A DNA stretch of 64,000 nt from the NCBI RefSeq assembly GCF_000283155.1, contig NW_004454216.1, positions 10,345,031 through 10,409,030 of the forward strand, written 5' to 3'. The translations under genes and the position numbers were made by a program. Positions 11,771-23,490 of the stretch are shown piece by piece. Source of the stretch: Ceratotherium simum simum. Taxonomy: Eukaryota > Chordata > Mammalia > Perissodactyla > Rhinocerotidae. Numbering within the stretch: the first letter of the stretch is position 1; each line of letters starts with the position of its first letter. Under the pieces are notes generated by a model. The model was given only the letters and a program-made list of their open reading frames with translations, was not told the origin of the DNA and ran no database searches.

Positions 11771-11920
11771 TTTCCTTGGATTCCAGAAGTTTGATGTTGC
11801 ATGATTACCACATCTGCCTCTTTACAGGAAATTTTCTAGAATTATTGGGGGATCATATCTACTACTTTCTTGCAGGTATGCCTCCTTTGGATTTTATTAC
11901 ATTGCATGCATATATAAACG
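11771..11920 (+). repeat. Diverged duplicate, copy A
   Basis: Copy A shares, in the same order, 'ttccttggatt', 'gaagtttga', 'attttctagaattattg' and 'tatgcctcctttggatttta' with copy B at 12822-12975. I do not recognise the family. Confidence 0.5.
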
Positions 11921-12821
11921 TGTTCAATATTCTACAAGCTTTTTTCATAACTTTGTTGATGCACATGTAGTAATGCCAGGATAGACAGATACACAAATAT
12001 TACATCACAATAGGTTTGTCATTTGTCTTCCATTTGCTTTATATTTCTGTAAGATATGTTTGCATGTCTAAACACATGTTCCTTCACCATAGCATACATA
12101 TCTTCTATTGATGTCTGGTTTTGATGTGAACATTTTATGAACTTTGCACAATACAATTATCTCTGAAGATCAGAAATATAAAAAGGATAATTTTGCTGCC
12201 ATATTTTCTTTCATTGGTAATTTTTTAATCAAATGGATTTTTCTCCCCTGGGCTTCTTGTTTAGCATACCAGTGGGAGCCAAAGGGAAAAGCCTACCAAA
12301 AAGTTCACCTATAGGTTGACTGTTATTTATTGAAAAAATTGACTGAAGGTTGATTTCAAAGTAAGAAAAGGTTTCTTTCTCCTCTTTTTAAAGTACTTTC
12401 CTCCTCCATTTGTGTCCCTTTCTTGCACCCTAAACTTAGAGAACAACATTTATTCTAAGAAGTCTAGATTCATGGATTGGTAAACCTTAAGAAATCATTT
12501 CTCCCGATGACTAAACAGCTTTCATGATCAAACAGCCACAAATTTACTTTCAGATTTCAGAGCATAGGGTAGGTAGATGCTTTTGATATACCTTAAATCA
12601 AAGAAGTTAGGTTTAGTCACTTGAAAGTCCAGTCTTATCTATGTCTAGTATCAAGGTTTAGATTAACCAAAGTCAAACTTTGAAAGGCTGTTAACAGTTA
12701 TTTGCACCAGTCTTTCAATGATATGGACAGGAAGATTAAATTGACAGTATTAGTTCAAAGTCACAAAACTGAAAGAGCCTAGACTAGACTCTAAGTACCG
12801 TTCTGACTCTTTCTACTACTC
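11921..12821. other. Unclassified sequence between the duplicate copies
   Basis: About 0.9 kb with no recognised repeat or coding signal. Confidence 0.35.
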
Positions 12822-12975
12822 TGAAAATCTTCCTTAGGATTTTGAAAGTTTGAAGGTTTTATCTGGTACTATCATATCCTCCACTTTTTCCTCAATATAT
12901 TTTCTAGAATAATTGAAAGAACATTTCTGTTATTCTTCCTAAAGTTATGCCTCTTTTGGACTTTACTACATTGTT
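12822..12975 (+). repeat. Diverged duplicate, copy B
   Basis: It reads 'cttccttaggatt', 'aaagtttgaaggtttt', 'attttctagaataattgaaa' and 'tatgcctcttttggacttta', parallel to copy A about 1.05 kb upstream and in the same orientation. Confidence 0.5.
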
Positions 12976-13957
12976 TGTTCCCAACCAAGACTCCTCTATA
13001 TATACATGATCATATAAGAAATGGAACTTTTATTCCTGCAGAACAAAATGACATTCTCTATTGAATCTTATCTACTCACAAAGCCTGGAATCTGAGTACA
13101 GAAGGAAGACACTGAGCTACAAAAACTGTCAGGCACAACATTTACACAATGGTTCACGTCATCCAACTTGTCAGTATAAGCATGGAAAATTGGATGCTAC
13201 AGGAAAGAGAGGAGTGTGGTTTGTGAAGGTGATTTTGAAGACTGGGCTGAGGTGGTGAATAAAGCTTGTGACCAGGTGCTCCACGTGAGAGGGTGAACAC
13301 AGTGAAAGAGAATTCAATTCATTCCATAGGAGTTGCCAGTCTGGTTTAGATTACTGATCCATAAATTTTGGCTATCTTCCCACAGCAACAGAGGCTTATT
13401 CCAAGAGCTTATCAAGAAGTCAGAATTCTTTCATCAGTTTCCAAGCCAAATGAACTATGCAAAGGAAAGTCATTTGCAAAAGACTTGAAAGGTTAGTTAG
13501 ATGAGAAATGGAAAGTCCGAAACAATGAACACTTAGTTTTTTAAAATAATAAGTTATACCACTCCCTTTGAATATCTGCATTACAAATAATGTACATTAA
13601 TAATCATAATTTCATTAAAATGTACTTGACTGGCTGTAAGAGAAAATCTAGATGCTCTTGTGGCTATAATAAACATAGATACCTTCTAAGAAAGTGACTT
13701 GAAATATATTTTTTGTACATATTTTACAGTGGCATGTGAATTGATAATTGGATGTAAATATACTTACCTGCCCCAGCTGCTTGAAGTAGGGATCAGCACC
13801 AGAGCTAGACAAACTCAGTAAGATTGGACCAGTAAGACTGGTCAAACAGGGAGAGCAGGACATGAGAGTTCATCTGGTGTAACGTGTTGGGTGACAGCCA
13901 ACAGATCTAATCACTAAACACATAGACACACAAATACAGATGATTTAAGATCAGGTT
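12976..13957. other. Unclassified intergenic sequence
   Basis: No family is recognised. The small frames at 13061-13258 and 13648-13863 have no recognisable protein features. Confidence 0.35.
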
Positions 13958-14700
13958 TTAATTTTATTGTTTTCCATGAAGCTGTCCAGTTGGAACAATA
14001 CCATTTATTAAAACCTCCATCTTTCCCCCCTAATTGGAGATGCCACATTTATCAAATATTAAAGGTCCATATTCAAATGGGCTTTTTTTCTGCTCTATTA
14101 GTCTATCTTTCTATTCGTGAGCTAATACAACACTACTTTAATTATAGAGGTTTTACAATATGTTCTATTATCTGCAGAGACAACCCACCCCTCACTCCCC
14201 TCACTCCCGCACACCATTAATTTCATTTTAATTTTTCTTTTTCCAGCTATTCATACTAGTTTGTTTTTCAAAAAAAAAAAAAAAAAAAAAAACTTTACAA
14301 TCGATTTATTAGGTTCAGAAGGCAAAGGGGAAGGGGGAAACAGATGGTGTTTATACTGCAGTTGTTTTAATTTTACAGTTTATCACAGGGATATTGATAT
14401 CTTTATAACGTTCAGATTCCTTAATCAAGAACAAGATATGTCATTCCATCTATTCTAGTAAATTTTTATGTTTTGTTAAGTTTTATATCTACTTATTTTT
14501 CTATCTATTTATTTATTTCTATAGTAATGGAATATTTTCTACTATCATCTAATTGATTTTGTTTATATATGTGAAGACTATTAGTTTTTGTATGTTGGAT
14601 TTTATAACTTGTTATATTTTTAAATTTTCATATTATTTGAAGTAAGTTTCCCACTGATTTTTTTTTAGGTTTTTAGGTTTCTATATATTATCCTATCTGA
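13958..14700 (-). mobile_element. LINE-1/HAL1-like ORF2 fragment, antisense
   Basis: The plus strand reads complement L1 landmarks: 'aacaataccatttattaaaa', 'ctgctctattagtctatctt', 'acaacactactttaattata', 'gatatctttataacgttcag', 'gatatgtcattccatctatt' and 'gtatgttggattttataact'. An A23 run at 14270-14292 interrupts it. Confidence 0.75.
14270..14292 (+). repeat. A23 homopolymer inside antisense L1
   Basis: Twenty-three consecutive A residues interrupt the antisense L1. It may be the tail of a very short insertion or a slippage expansion. Confidence 0.9.
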
Positions 14701-15194
14701 AATTATTCCAATGGCCACTCATAGCACTAAAATAGAGAAAAGTATACATTTCTTACCATCTAATGGAAAATACAATACCATCTAGGAAGTATACTTGGTA
14801 CAAAAAAGTCAAGCTCGGATCAGATCAAGGCTCCAGATCTGATTACTGATTGAAAAGAAACACAGGGATAGAAGAACACATTGAATGACAACACAAGGTA
14901 CAATCAGCAAAATTCATGACTGAACGAAGTTCTACAAAATGATGAAACAACCTATAGAAACTTAACAGTTGAATGTTTCAGTGAAAGTAGGAAAACTAAT
15001 ATTTTATATTAGACTTTATATTTTATATTCATTTAAATATATATCATGTATTTTATATTATATAATTTTAATTATACTAACTCAAAAATGCATTTTATAT
15101 TCTTTAGAATATACACTAAGCAGAATAGCAAAAGAATGTATAGGTAGCTTTCCTCTTTGACTTTTCTCTTTAAAGGGAAAAGTCACATAAAAGT
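14701..15194. other. Unclassified, AT-rich
   Basis: There is no anchor to a family. The stretch 14990-15115 is almost pure A and T. Confidence 0.4.
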
Positions 15195-15399
15195 CACAAT
15201 AAAAATAGTTTAATTCAAAAAGAGGTGAAATTGAGAGAAAAGAGCAATATGAAAAAGATGGGGCAAAGAGAAAACAAATCATAAAATGATAAATATAAAC
15301 CTAAATATATCAATAATATCATAAAAAATCCAACTATATGCTGCTTACAAGAGACACCTTAAATATAAAGATATACTTTAAATATAAGAACACATCTCA

Positions 15400-15591
15400 G
15401 GGGCCGGCCCAATGGCATAGTGGTTAAATTCGCGCACTCCACTTTGGTGGCCCAGGATTTGCAGGTTCAGATCTCAGGTGTGGACCTATGCGCTGCTCAT
15501 CAAGCCGTGCTGTGGCAGCATCCCACATATAAAGCAGAGGAAGATTAGCACAAATGTTAGCCCAAGGCCAATCTTCCTCACACACACAAAA
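15400..15591 (+). mobile_element. ERE SINE, short form
   Basis: It begins 'ggggccggcccaatggcata' and carries 'tggttaaattcgcgcactcc', 'tgcaggttcagatctcaggt' and one 'agaggaagattagcac..gttagcccaagg' module. The target-site duplication is AAGAACACATCTCA (15386-15399) against AAGAACGCATCTTA (15592-15605), 12 of 14 identical. Confidence 0.95.
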
Positions 15592-18238
15592 AAGAACGCA
15601 TCTTAAACACAAACATAAGAAAGGTTGAAATTAGAATTATGGAAAAAGTTATAGCATGCAAACACTAAAGCAAAATAAAACTAGTGAAGCTATACAAATA
15701 CTAGACAAAGTAGACTTTAAATCCAGAAGATTTACAAGAAATAAAGAGATATATTTCATGATAATAAAAGGATCAACCCACAAGGAAGATATCAAAATGT
15801 AAAATCCATGTTCCCAATATCAGACCTTCAAAATATATGAAGCAAAAATAGGCAGAACTAAAAGAAGAAATGAAAAAATCCATGTTGCACATCAGATATT
15901 GTAAAACAAATCTTTCTTCATAGCTAATGGAATATACAGACAAAAACATTGGAAATGATATATAAAAGATCTAAACAAGATTAACAAAATTAACCTAATT
16001 AAATATATAAAGAATGCTAAACCCAACAAAGATGGAATAAATGTTTTCTTTGAGTGTGCATGCAATATTTGCCAAAATGATAGTATGTTGACTCCTAAAG
16101 TAAGGTCCAAAATTTTTCAAAATTTTAAAATTATTTCAAAGCATGTTCTTCAACCAGGCAGAAATTATGGTAGAAATCAATTTTAAAAAAGAAAAACACA
16201 AACAATGCCCAACAGTTGGCAATTAAGCATTTCTACTCTAAAATAAATCAATAGTAAAAGAAGAAATTACACAGAAAAATAGAAATTAATCTGAACTAAA
16301 TGATAATGAAAATAAAATATATGAAAAACTATGGGATACAGTGAAAGATATGCTTAAAGAGAAATTTGTAGTATCAAATGCATAGATTATAAAACAAAAA
16401 AAATCTGAAACTTAATGATCTAAAATTTCATTTCAAGGAATTAACAAAGATACAGCAAATTAAACCCAAAGACAGTAAAATACAGATAATAAAAAGAAGA
16501 ACCAGTATGAATTAAATAGAAAGCAAACATACATACAACAACAGCAACACCAAATTTGGGTCCTTTGAACAATACTAACAAAAACAATATACCTCTTTTA
16601 AGACTGATCAACAGAAATTTAAAAAGAAGGAATAAATTCCTAATATCAACAATGAAAAATGGAACATCACTAGAGATCCTAAACTTAATAAAATAATAGT
16701 AAGTGCATACTATAAACAAGTTTTGTGCCAGGAAAATGGAGATGAAATGGAAAAATACAACTTAACAAAACTGAATCCAATAGACATAGAAAATCTAAAT
16801 ACTCCTATATCTATTAAATTAATTTGAACCTTAATTATAGACTTTTCCACAAAGAAAACTTTAGGCTTAGATAGTTTCCCTAATGTTCTTCCAAAGACTT
16901 ACTGAAGAAAAGAAATCTCCATATTACATCAAGTGATCCAAAGACTAAGGAAAGAGGGAATACTTTCTAATTCATTTTATGAGGCCAGAATAAACTTAAC
17001 GGTAAATGTTGAAAAGATCATTAAAATGTAAGGGAAAAAAAGTATTATTGGAAAATCTGTATTATAAACATAGATCCAAAGATTCTAAAAAATATTTTAA
17101 AATTACATCCTTTACTATATAAAATGGTTATACCCTGACCAAGTTGGGCTTATTTCAGGAATGCTAAATTGGTTTAACATTGGAAAAGTAGCACAACTTA
17201 CTACAGTAACAGAAAGAAGGAGAATCATCATTCATGACAAAACTAGGGATAGAAGAATCTTTTAATCTGATAAAAAAATCTACAAAATCCCTACAATACA
17301 CATTACACTTAATAGTGAGCTATTGAGAGCTTTCTTACCGAGATTGAGAACAAGATTAAAAGATACTGGTATCATCACTTTTATTCAACCATATACTGGA
17401 TGTTCTTGCCAGTGCAATAAAGCAAGAAAAATAAATAAAAGATATATGGCTTTGGAAGAAAATAATAAAACAAAACTATCATTATTTGTAAAATAGAAAA
17501 TTCACAAGAGTCTACAGATAAATATTAGAATTAATAAATAAATTTAGCAAAGTCACAAGGTACAAAGTTAATACCCAAATATCAATCTACCAGCAGAAAA
17601 CACAAAATAAAATTTAAAATCATACTACTTACAAATAAATCAAATAACCAAAAATTGTAGGAGTAAACTAATGAATGATGTTAGGTTTCTCCAGAGGAAA
17701 TCTCTGCTAGAATACAACAAAACATCATTGAGAGAAATTAAATAAATGGAAGAATATACTATGTTCTTGGATTAGAAGACTCACTAGTGTAAAGATATTT
17801 GTCTTTTTTTTAACTGATACATAGTTTCAGTGCAATTCTAATCAAAAGATCAGCAGCAGCCTTTTTGGTTTTTAATTTCTGGTGGAATTTGACAAGTATG
17901 TTCTAAAATATGTACAGAAAAACAAAGGACCAAGCCAAAACAAACTGGAAGAAAATTTCTAGAAAACTTACACTATTAGATATAAAGTTGCAGTAGTTAA
18001 AATACTGCAGTATTGATGCAGACCCATAAACATACAGTCACCTGATATATGACAAAGGTGTCATTGCATTGTGAAAAAGGATATTCTTTTCAATCGATGG
18101 TGCTGGGACTATTCAATGCCCATATAAAAAAGTGAAACTTGGCCCCTATCTCTCTTATTACACACAAATAAATTCTAGTTAGAGTGAAGATAAATATAAA
18201 AGTTAAAAAATAAATTTGTTTCCAGAAGACAACACATA

Positions 18239-18599
18239 TTTTAGTCTGTTTGGGCTGCTGTAACAAAATGTCACAGACCGGGTAGCTTGTAAACAACAGA
18301 AATTTATTTCTCACAGTTCTGGAGGTTGGAAGTCTAAGATCAGGGTGCCAGCATGGTCAGGTCTGATAATGGCCCTCTTCCAGGTTGCAGACTGCTGACT
18401 TCTCTCTGCATCCTCACGTGGTGGAAGGGGCTGGGGAGCTCTGTGGAGTCGCTTTTACGAGAGCCCTAATCCCTTTCGTGAGAACTCCACCCTCATGATC
18501 TAAGCACCTCCCAAAAGGCCCCCCTCCTAATACCATCATTTTGGGCATTAGGATTTCAACATATGAATTTTGGGCAGGCGCAAACATTAGACCAGAGCA
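18239..18599 (-). mobile_element. ERVL-MaLR solo LTR (MLT1/MST-type), antisense
   Basis: The plus strand reads the complement of a MaLR LTR: 'ttagtctgtttgggctgctg', 'acaacagaaatttatttctc', 'acagttctggaggttggaag', 'ctccaccctcatgatctaag' and 'atttcaacatatgaattttg'. It is near full length at 361 bp. Flanking ACATA (18234-18238) and CCATA (18600-18604) fit the 5-bp duplication of this group. It is inserted in the ORF2 of the surrounding L1. No internal viral sequence is present. Confidence 0.88.
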
Positions 18600-19419
18600 C
18601 CATAGAGTAACAGATCCATGAACTTGGTGTAGGCAAAACTTTCATCTGCTAGACAGAAAAATTATTGACTGTATGAAGGACAAAAATTGATAAGATGGAC
18701 TACAAAAAAAAAGAGAAATTCTATTTATCAAAATACACCATAAAGAAACTCAAAAGACATATTACAGAGTGGGAGAAGATATTGTTTAAGTATACATACA
18801 AACACAGAAAAGCAAAGGATTCATATGTAGAGTATATAATGCATCCCTATAAATCAGTAATGAAAGACAACCCAATAGAAAAATGAGCAAAATATTTACT
18901 TAACCAGGCACTTTCAAAAAATCATATTCAATTTGCCAACTTAAATATGTGACACACTATAAATATGTATAGATTAAATGACATGATGTTTGGGATTTGC
19001 TTCAAAAGAATCCAGTGAGGTAAGGGCCAGTGGGGTTAAAATAGAAATGAAACAAGAGTGACAATGAGTTGATGACTGTTGCAGCTGTGTGATGAGGATA
19101 TGGGGGTCACTGAACTAATTTGTGTATTAAAATTTTTCATGATAAATATTAAAGAAGAAAACTCCAGTTAAGAAAAATCGGGACATATCTTAAGTGGTTC
19201 TGAGATAATGCCCTAGGACTCCATGGATGCTTTGCTATATGCAGGGTTAGAAACACCAGGGCCTAGAATGGCCATATAGTTAAAAGATTAAGTTATTTTC
19301 TATTCCTAAACTCCCATGTACCTTATCAATAAATTCCAATATTGAATGTTACCTGAGGCTGTCTCTTCTTTGCAACCATAAAGACCTTCATATGTTGAGT
19401 AAATACACTGACTAGAACT

Positions 19420-19485
19420 TTTGGCTCATTCATTAGCAAATATTTATTTAGCATTTCTATGCCAGGACAAAATATTAAATATTCG
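19420..19485 (-). mobile_element. L2 LINE 3' end, antisense
   Basis: 'tcattcattagcaaatattt', 'atttagcatttctatgcca' and 'ggacaaaat' follow the L2 complement. Confidence 0.55.
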
Positions 19486-19811
19486 CACAACATGGCTTTA
19501 TTCTCTTGGTTCTTTTATTTTAAGACAAGATCCATCAAAATAACAAGTGTGCTTGTGTGTGTGTTTATAGCAAGCATGTACTGACTCTTTTGGTGCATTC
19601 ATTTTTCCTTCTGACTTTTGATCACTGTGAGAGTGTGTGTACAGAAGCTAAAGGGACAAATCAGCTACGTTCATTCAACTAAAATAACTGAAACAAAAAC
19701 TGAATGTTTTTCCCTACGTGTCACATTCTCTCAAATAGGCCCTAGTGTGATTAACCAAATTGCATTGGTTCATAATTATAGTTTTAATTTTAAAAATAAA
19801 AAATAGAAAGC

Positions 19812-20010
19812 NNNNNNNNNNNNNNNNNNNNNNNNNNNNNNNNNNNNNNNNNNNNNNNNNNNNNNNNNNNNNNNNNNNNNNNNNNNNNNNNNNNNNNNNN
19901 NNNNNNNNNNNNNNNNNNNNNNNNNNNNNNNNNNNNNNNNNNNNNNNNNNNNNNNNNNNNNNNNNNNNNNNNNNNNNNNNNNNNNNNNNNNNNNNNNNNN
20001 NNNNNNNNNN
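19812..20010. other. Assembly gap, 199 N
   Basis: A run of 199 undetermined bases. Any frame across it, such as the 151-residue minus-strand frame at 19776-20231, is an artefact. Confidence 1.
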
Positions 20011-20789
20011 ATAAGGTAATGTAAAGGTGGTATTTCATATAATTTCTTTTTTATTCTCCCCTCTACCATATATGTAAATTCTGGGGTACCATATCCTATA
20101 AAATTGTGTATCCTTCCAAATGTCACGTATAATAAGCACTTAGTAACTAAATTAGTTAAATTGAAGATATATGCTTGCATATTATTTGAAAAAGAGTGTA
20201 ATACTGTTTCAAACAATTTATATTTAAGCATTTTCCAAGATCATCAAAATAACATTATGGTATTTTTTAATATTCTCTTTGTACAAAACAATTTTAATTG
20301 GGATATTAGTTATTTTCAAAACTGATATTGCACATTTACAGTAATAGAAACAATTCTATACTTCCAAATCCACTGTTAAATGTTGGCATTTCTTTGCTTA
20401 TACACACTTCCTAAAATTTGTCACAGTTTGAAATTGGACTATACTGAATCTTAATTTCAAATTCAGTGTATTCCCTATTGCAAAGTTTACATTTCTCTTT
20501 ATTAAACTGTTTGAAAATTTGCAAGTGTCAGCTGACTAAATGCTAAAGAGAATTGGAAGAAAATTGAATTGTGTGCTGTTGATTAAATGCACTTTAATTT
20601 GCATCTATAATCTGATTAGAGTATTATCCAACTTTAAAAGACCCGTTTTTCGGAAGTCAGAAATTAAACTGCCCAAGAGAATCGTAGTATTTAGGGCAAA
20701 TCCAGGTTCCAAACTTAATGATTTGATTTCCTTGTTCTTTACCTTGTTAAATTACAGATACAAGAATTATATGTTCTAGTGTGTTTATA
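20011..20789. other. Unclassified, AT-rich
   Basis: No repeat family or coding region is recognised in the 0.8 kb after the gap. Confidence 0.4.
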
Positions 20790-21105
20790 CGACTATTGTG
20801 GTGGGCAGGAAAAAAAAGAAGAAAAAAATATATACACCAAAGATGGCTACGTTCTAATCCCTAAAACCTGTAAAGATTTTACGTTACATGGTAAGAGAGA
20901 ATTAAGACTGCAGATGAAATTAAGATTTCTAATCAGATGACTTTAAATTGGGATATTTTCTTCAATTATCTGTGTGGGTCCAATAAAGTCACAAGGGACC
21001 TTAAAAGATAAAAGAGAGAGGGAGAAGAGTCGTTTCAAAGTGATGAAATCTGAAAAAGACTCGATTAGACATGGCCGGCTATGTTTATATATGGAAGGTC
21101 AGTTT
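20790..21105 (+). mobile_element. ERVL-MaLR LTR fragment
   Basis: 'ggctacgttctaatccctaa', 'aacctgtaaagattttacgt', 'tacatggtaagagagaatta', 'tatctgtgtgggtccaataa' and 'cacaagggaccttaaaagat' match the 5' two-thirds of a MaLR-type LTR in sense orientation. The 3' third, with the polyadenylation region, is not found. Confidence 0.65.
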
Positions 21106-21220
21106 GGATTTTGTTTCTGCTTACTGTACTCTTGACAGTCCGGTTATTAAAGATTCTGCCAGAACAGTTGCATATACACACATTGTTGGAGAATGCAGGA
21201 AAAATTTCCCGAAAAGGAAC

Positions 21221-21580
21221 TGCTGTGGACTGAATTGTGTCCCCTCCAAAATTCATATGTTGAAGCTCTAACCCCCAGTGTGACTGTATTTGGAGTAAGG
21301 AGGTAATGAAGGTTAAATAAGGTCATATGGGTGGGGCCCTGATAGGATTAGTGCCCTAATAAGAAGAGACACCAGAGAGCTTTCTCTATATCTACTGTCA
21401 GGATACAGTGTGAACGAGGCTGTTTGCAAGTTAGAAAGACAGCTCTCACCAGAACTCAACCACACTGGAACCCTGATGTCAGACTTCCAGCCTCCAGAAC
21501 TGTGAGAATATAAATTTCTGTTATTTGAGCCACCCAGTTTATGGTATTTTGCTATGGCAGCCCAAGTAGACTAAGGAACA
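21221..21580 (+). mobile_element. MLT1-type MaLR solo LTR
   Basis: It begins TGCTGTGGACTGAATTGTGT and continues 'ccaaaattcatatgttgaag', 'ctctaacccccagtgtgact', 'cttccagcctccagaactgt', 'ataaatttctgttatttgag' and 'tttgctatggcagcccaagt'. This is essentially a complete MLT1 LTR of about 360 bp. GGAAC occurs directly before it (21216-21220) and again at 21575-21579, a possible 5-bp duplication if the last bases are lost. Confidence 0.9.
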
Positions 21581-21589
21581 TATTGAGTT

Positions 21590-22399
21590 GGATGAGCATG
21601 ATACAGATTTCTTAATGCAAAATTCTTATGTATTTGCATTCTTGAATTTTAGAGTGGAAATGACTGTTGTTCTCTTGTTCCTTGAAGGCTTGACTGATCT
21701 CAGGCCTTAGTTTCTCCCAGCTCCAGCTCATGTAATTGTGGGTCAGTCCTCCTCTGCCCCAGAGATTGTTATGATGGCCTTCATAAGGTCAATCCCCACC
21801 TTCCCACTCTCCTTTACACCCCGCTTCCTCGACATTTTCCTTGAAGTTGCTTCAAGCCTCGAGCTTGAATGGTACTTTCCCTTAGTTTCTTTTGGGAGGT
21901 ACGTTGCCATCACTGGCATGTCTTAGATGTGTCCAAAACTATTAACGAGAACACAGAATAAATGGCAAAAGAGCTTAGAGCAGAATAAACAAAAATCACT
22001 GCATCCCACACTCTCGTGTGTGGCAATCCAGTGACTGAAGGTGTCTTCAGGATGCAGAGCTCACATTGGCTGTGGCTAGGTGGAAAAATACACATAGAGA
22101 TCTAGATATATAAATATAGAGATATAGAAATGTAGGAAAGAACAGAAGAGAGAGAGATTTATTTTAACATTTCAATAATACATACAATAATGAATTTCTC
22201 CATATGAAACTTTGTTAAATGGAGTGTGGGAATAGTTCATAAAAGTAAGTTTGAGTTTTCCTGCGTTTGTTTGGATTTCATTAGTATTTCTTTTTATATC
22301 AAGAAACTAGATCTACTAAAGAACTGTCTGCTTAAGATTCCATGAAAAGGAAAAAAAAATACTGCATTTCTTATGACTCCAATCTTATTTTTTTCTTAA
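21590..22399. other. Unclassified intergenic sequence
   Basis: No family is recognised. A purine-rich, AT-rich stretch lies at 22095-22165. Confidence 0.35.
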
Positions 22400-22710
22400 T
22401 CCATTGACCTCTTCCTTTTATAGTTTTGGTTGGTTTGTTAACATGCATAGGCAAACAAGCACAAAGCATGTGGTATGTGATAGCGAGTAGGCACACAGGG
22501 CGGGACAGTGCAGGATGGGGGTGGGCAGGGCGGCAGGGAGCGGATAAGGAGTCCTTCCTCTTCCTCTCTTCACTCGTGTAGATGTAGAGAACGCCAGGTC
22601 TTTGTCCATAGATGAACAACACTGCTGAGGCACGATGGACTAACCTTTTTGGTTTTTGTACTATCTCCCTTATTTTGTCTGCCAGCTCTAGTTTTAACTT
22701 CAAGAACTAA
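22400..22710. other. GC-rich pocket, non-repetitive
   Basis: 22490-22560 is markedly richer in G and C than its flanks and holds several CpGs. A minus-strand frame of 110 codons spans 22371-22703. It has no recognisable domain and a low-complexity middle (Pro, Ala, His), so I do not call a gene. Confidence 0.35.
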
Positions 22711-23438
22711 GACCTCTGTGTCTCTTCTCTGTTATATAACAACAGTAGTGAGCGAAGGAAGGGGAATTCTCATTGCATAAAGGCTACGAAGAAAATCTTT
22801 CAAGTGGATTGAGGGGCAAAATTTTATGCTTTCCTGACAGATGAAGAAGAAGACTATGAATATTAAGATCTCTGAATATTTTTTATAAATATTATGTTGT
22901 TAATTATCCACTTTGAAGATTTTATTGAATGATAAAAGACAGGCTCCACTGGCCCTTTGCAAAGATTATTCAGACACACATAGAAATCAAATCAAAAATT
23001 TGGTATCCTTAAATCTGGAGACCACTGCTGTGTGTGACGAGTGTTTAGAATTCAATCACTATCTAAGGAGTTGCAGCTGTGCAACGACTGGAGGGGTTTT
23101 TTTTTTTAGGGGGGGGGAACGGGGTGAAATAAATGACAGAGATGATAGGCTGTTCAATCCCTCTTCCATCCTAAAATACGTAGCATCTTCATACTCAGAT
23201 ATAGTGACTTCCACCAAAAAAATCTGAAAAAACATATGGTTTTACCTTATCCAGTCATGGCCACTGTGTTTTATTTATAGCTATCTTGGTAAGTCAGAGA
23301 AAGCAGCAATTAAGACAACTGGTACTTTCATTACCGAACTGTCATATAATTCTCCAGGATCAGTTACCAGGATCTCTGCCTCCTGGGATGTCTGGGGAGA
23401 TGCTGCACAGGTAACAAGTATAACTACAACATTGAACT
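22711..23438. other. Unclassified, with a T/G homopolymer patch
   Basis: There is no family match. 23094-23121 is a poly-T run followed by a poly-G run. Confidence 0.35.
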
Positions 23439-23490
23439 GCACACACACACATACACACACACATACACCTGTGCACACATACACACAAAC
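23439..23490. repeat. (CA)n microsatellite, impure
   Basis: CA dinucleotides with TA and CTGTG interruptions. Confidence 0.92.

Larger units (their letters stand above)
15195..19165 (+). mobile_element. Old LINE-1 (L1M-type), ORF2 plus 3' UTR, interrupted
   Basis: About 3.4 kb of sense L1 remains after removing a nested ERE (15400-15591) and a MaLR LTR (18239-18599). ORF2 landmarks run in order: 'atgctgcttacaagagacac', 'tagacaaagtagactttaaa', 'tggtttaacattggaaaagt', 'tgttcttgccagtgcaataa', 'gatggtgctgggactattca' and 'cagagtgggagaagatattg'. The 3' UTR reads 'gatgtttgggatttgcttca' and 'gttgatgactgttgcagctg', and ends in an A-rich tail near 19165. The reverse-transcriptase catalytic loop at about 17481-17497 is replaced by Phe-Val-Lys-stop. 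It is non-functional. Confidence 0.88.

Noticed and set aside
6480..19165. The two long sense L1 copies as a segmental duplication
   Set aside because: Their similarity is explained by independent insertions of related L1s. Flanks, nested elements and 3' ends differ.
19776..20231. Minus-strand frame of 151 codons
   Set aside because: Most of it is the 199-base assembly gap.
20790..21580. Two sense LTRs as the ends of one provirus
   Set aside because: They differ in sequence, one lacks its 3' third, and only about 115 bp without retroviral content lies between them. Two separate MaLR insertions fit better.
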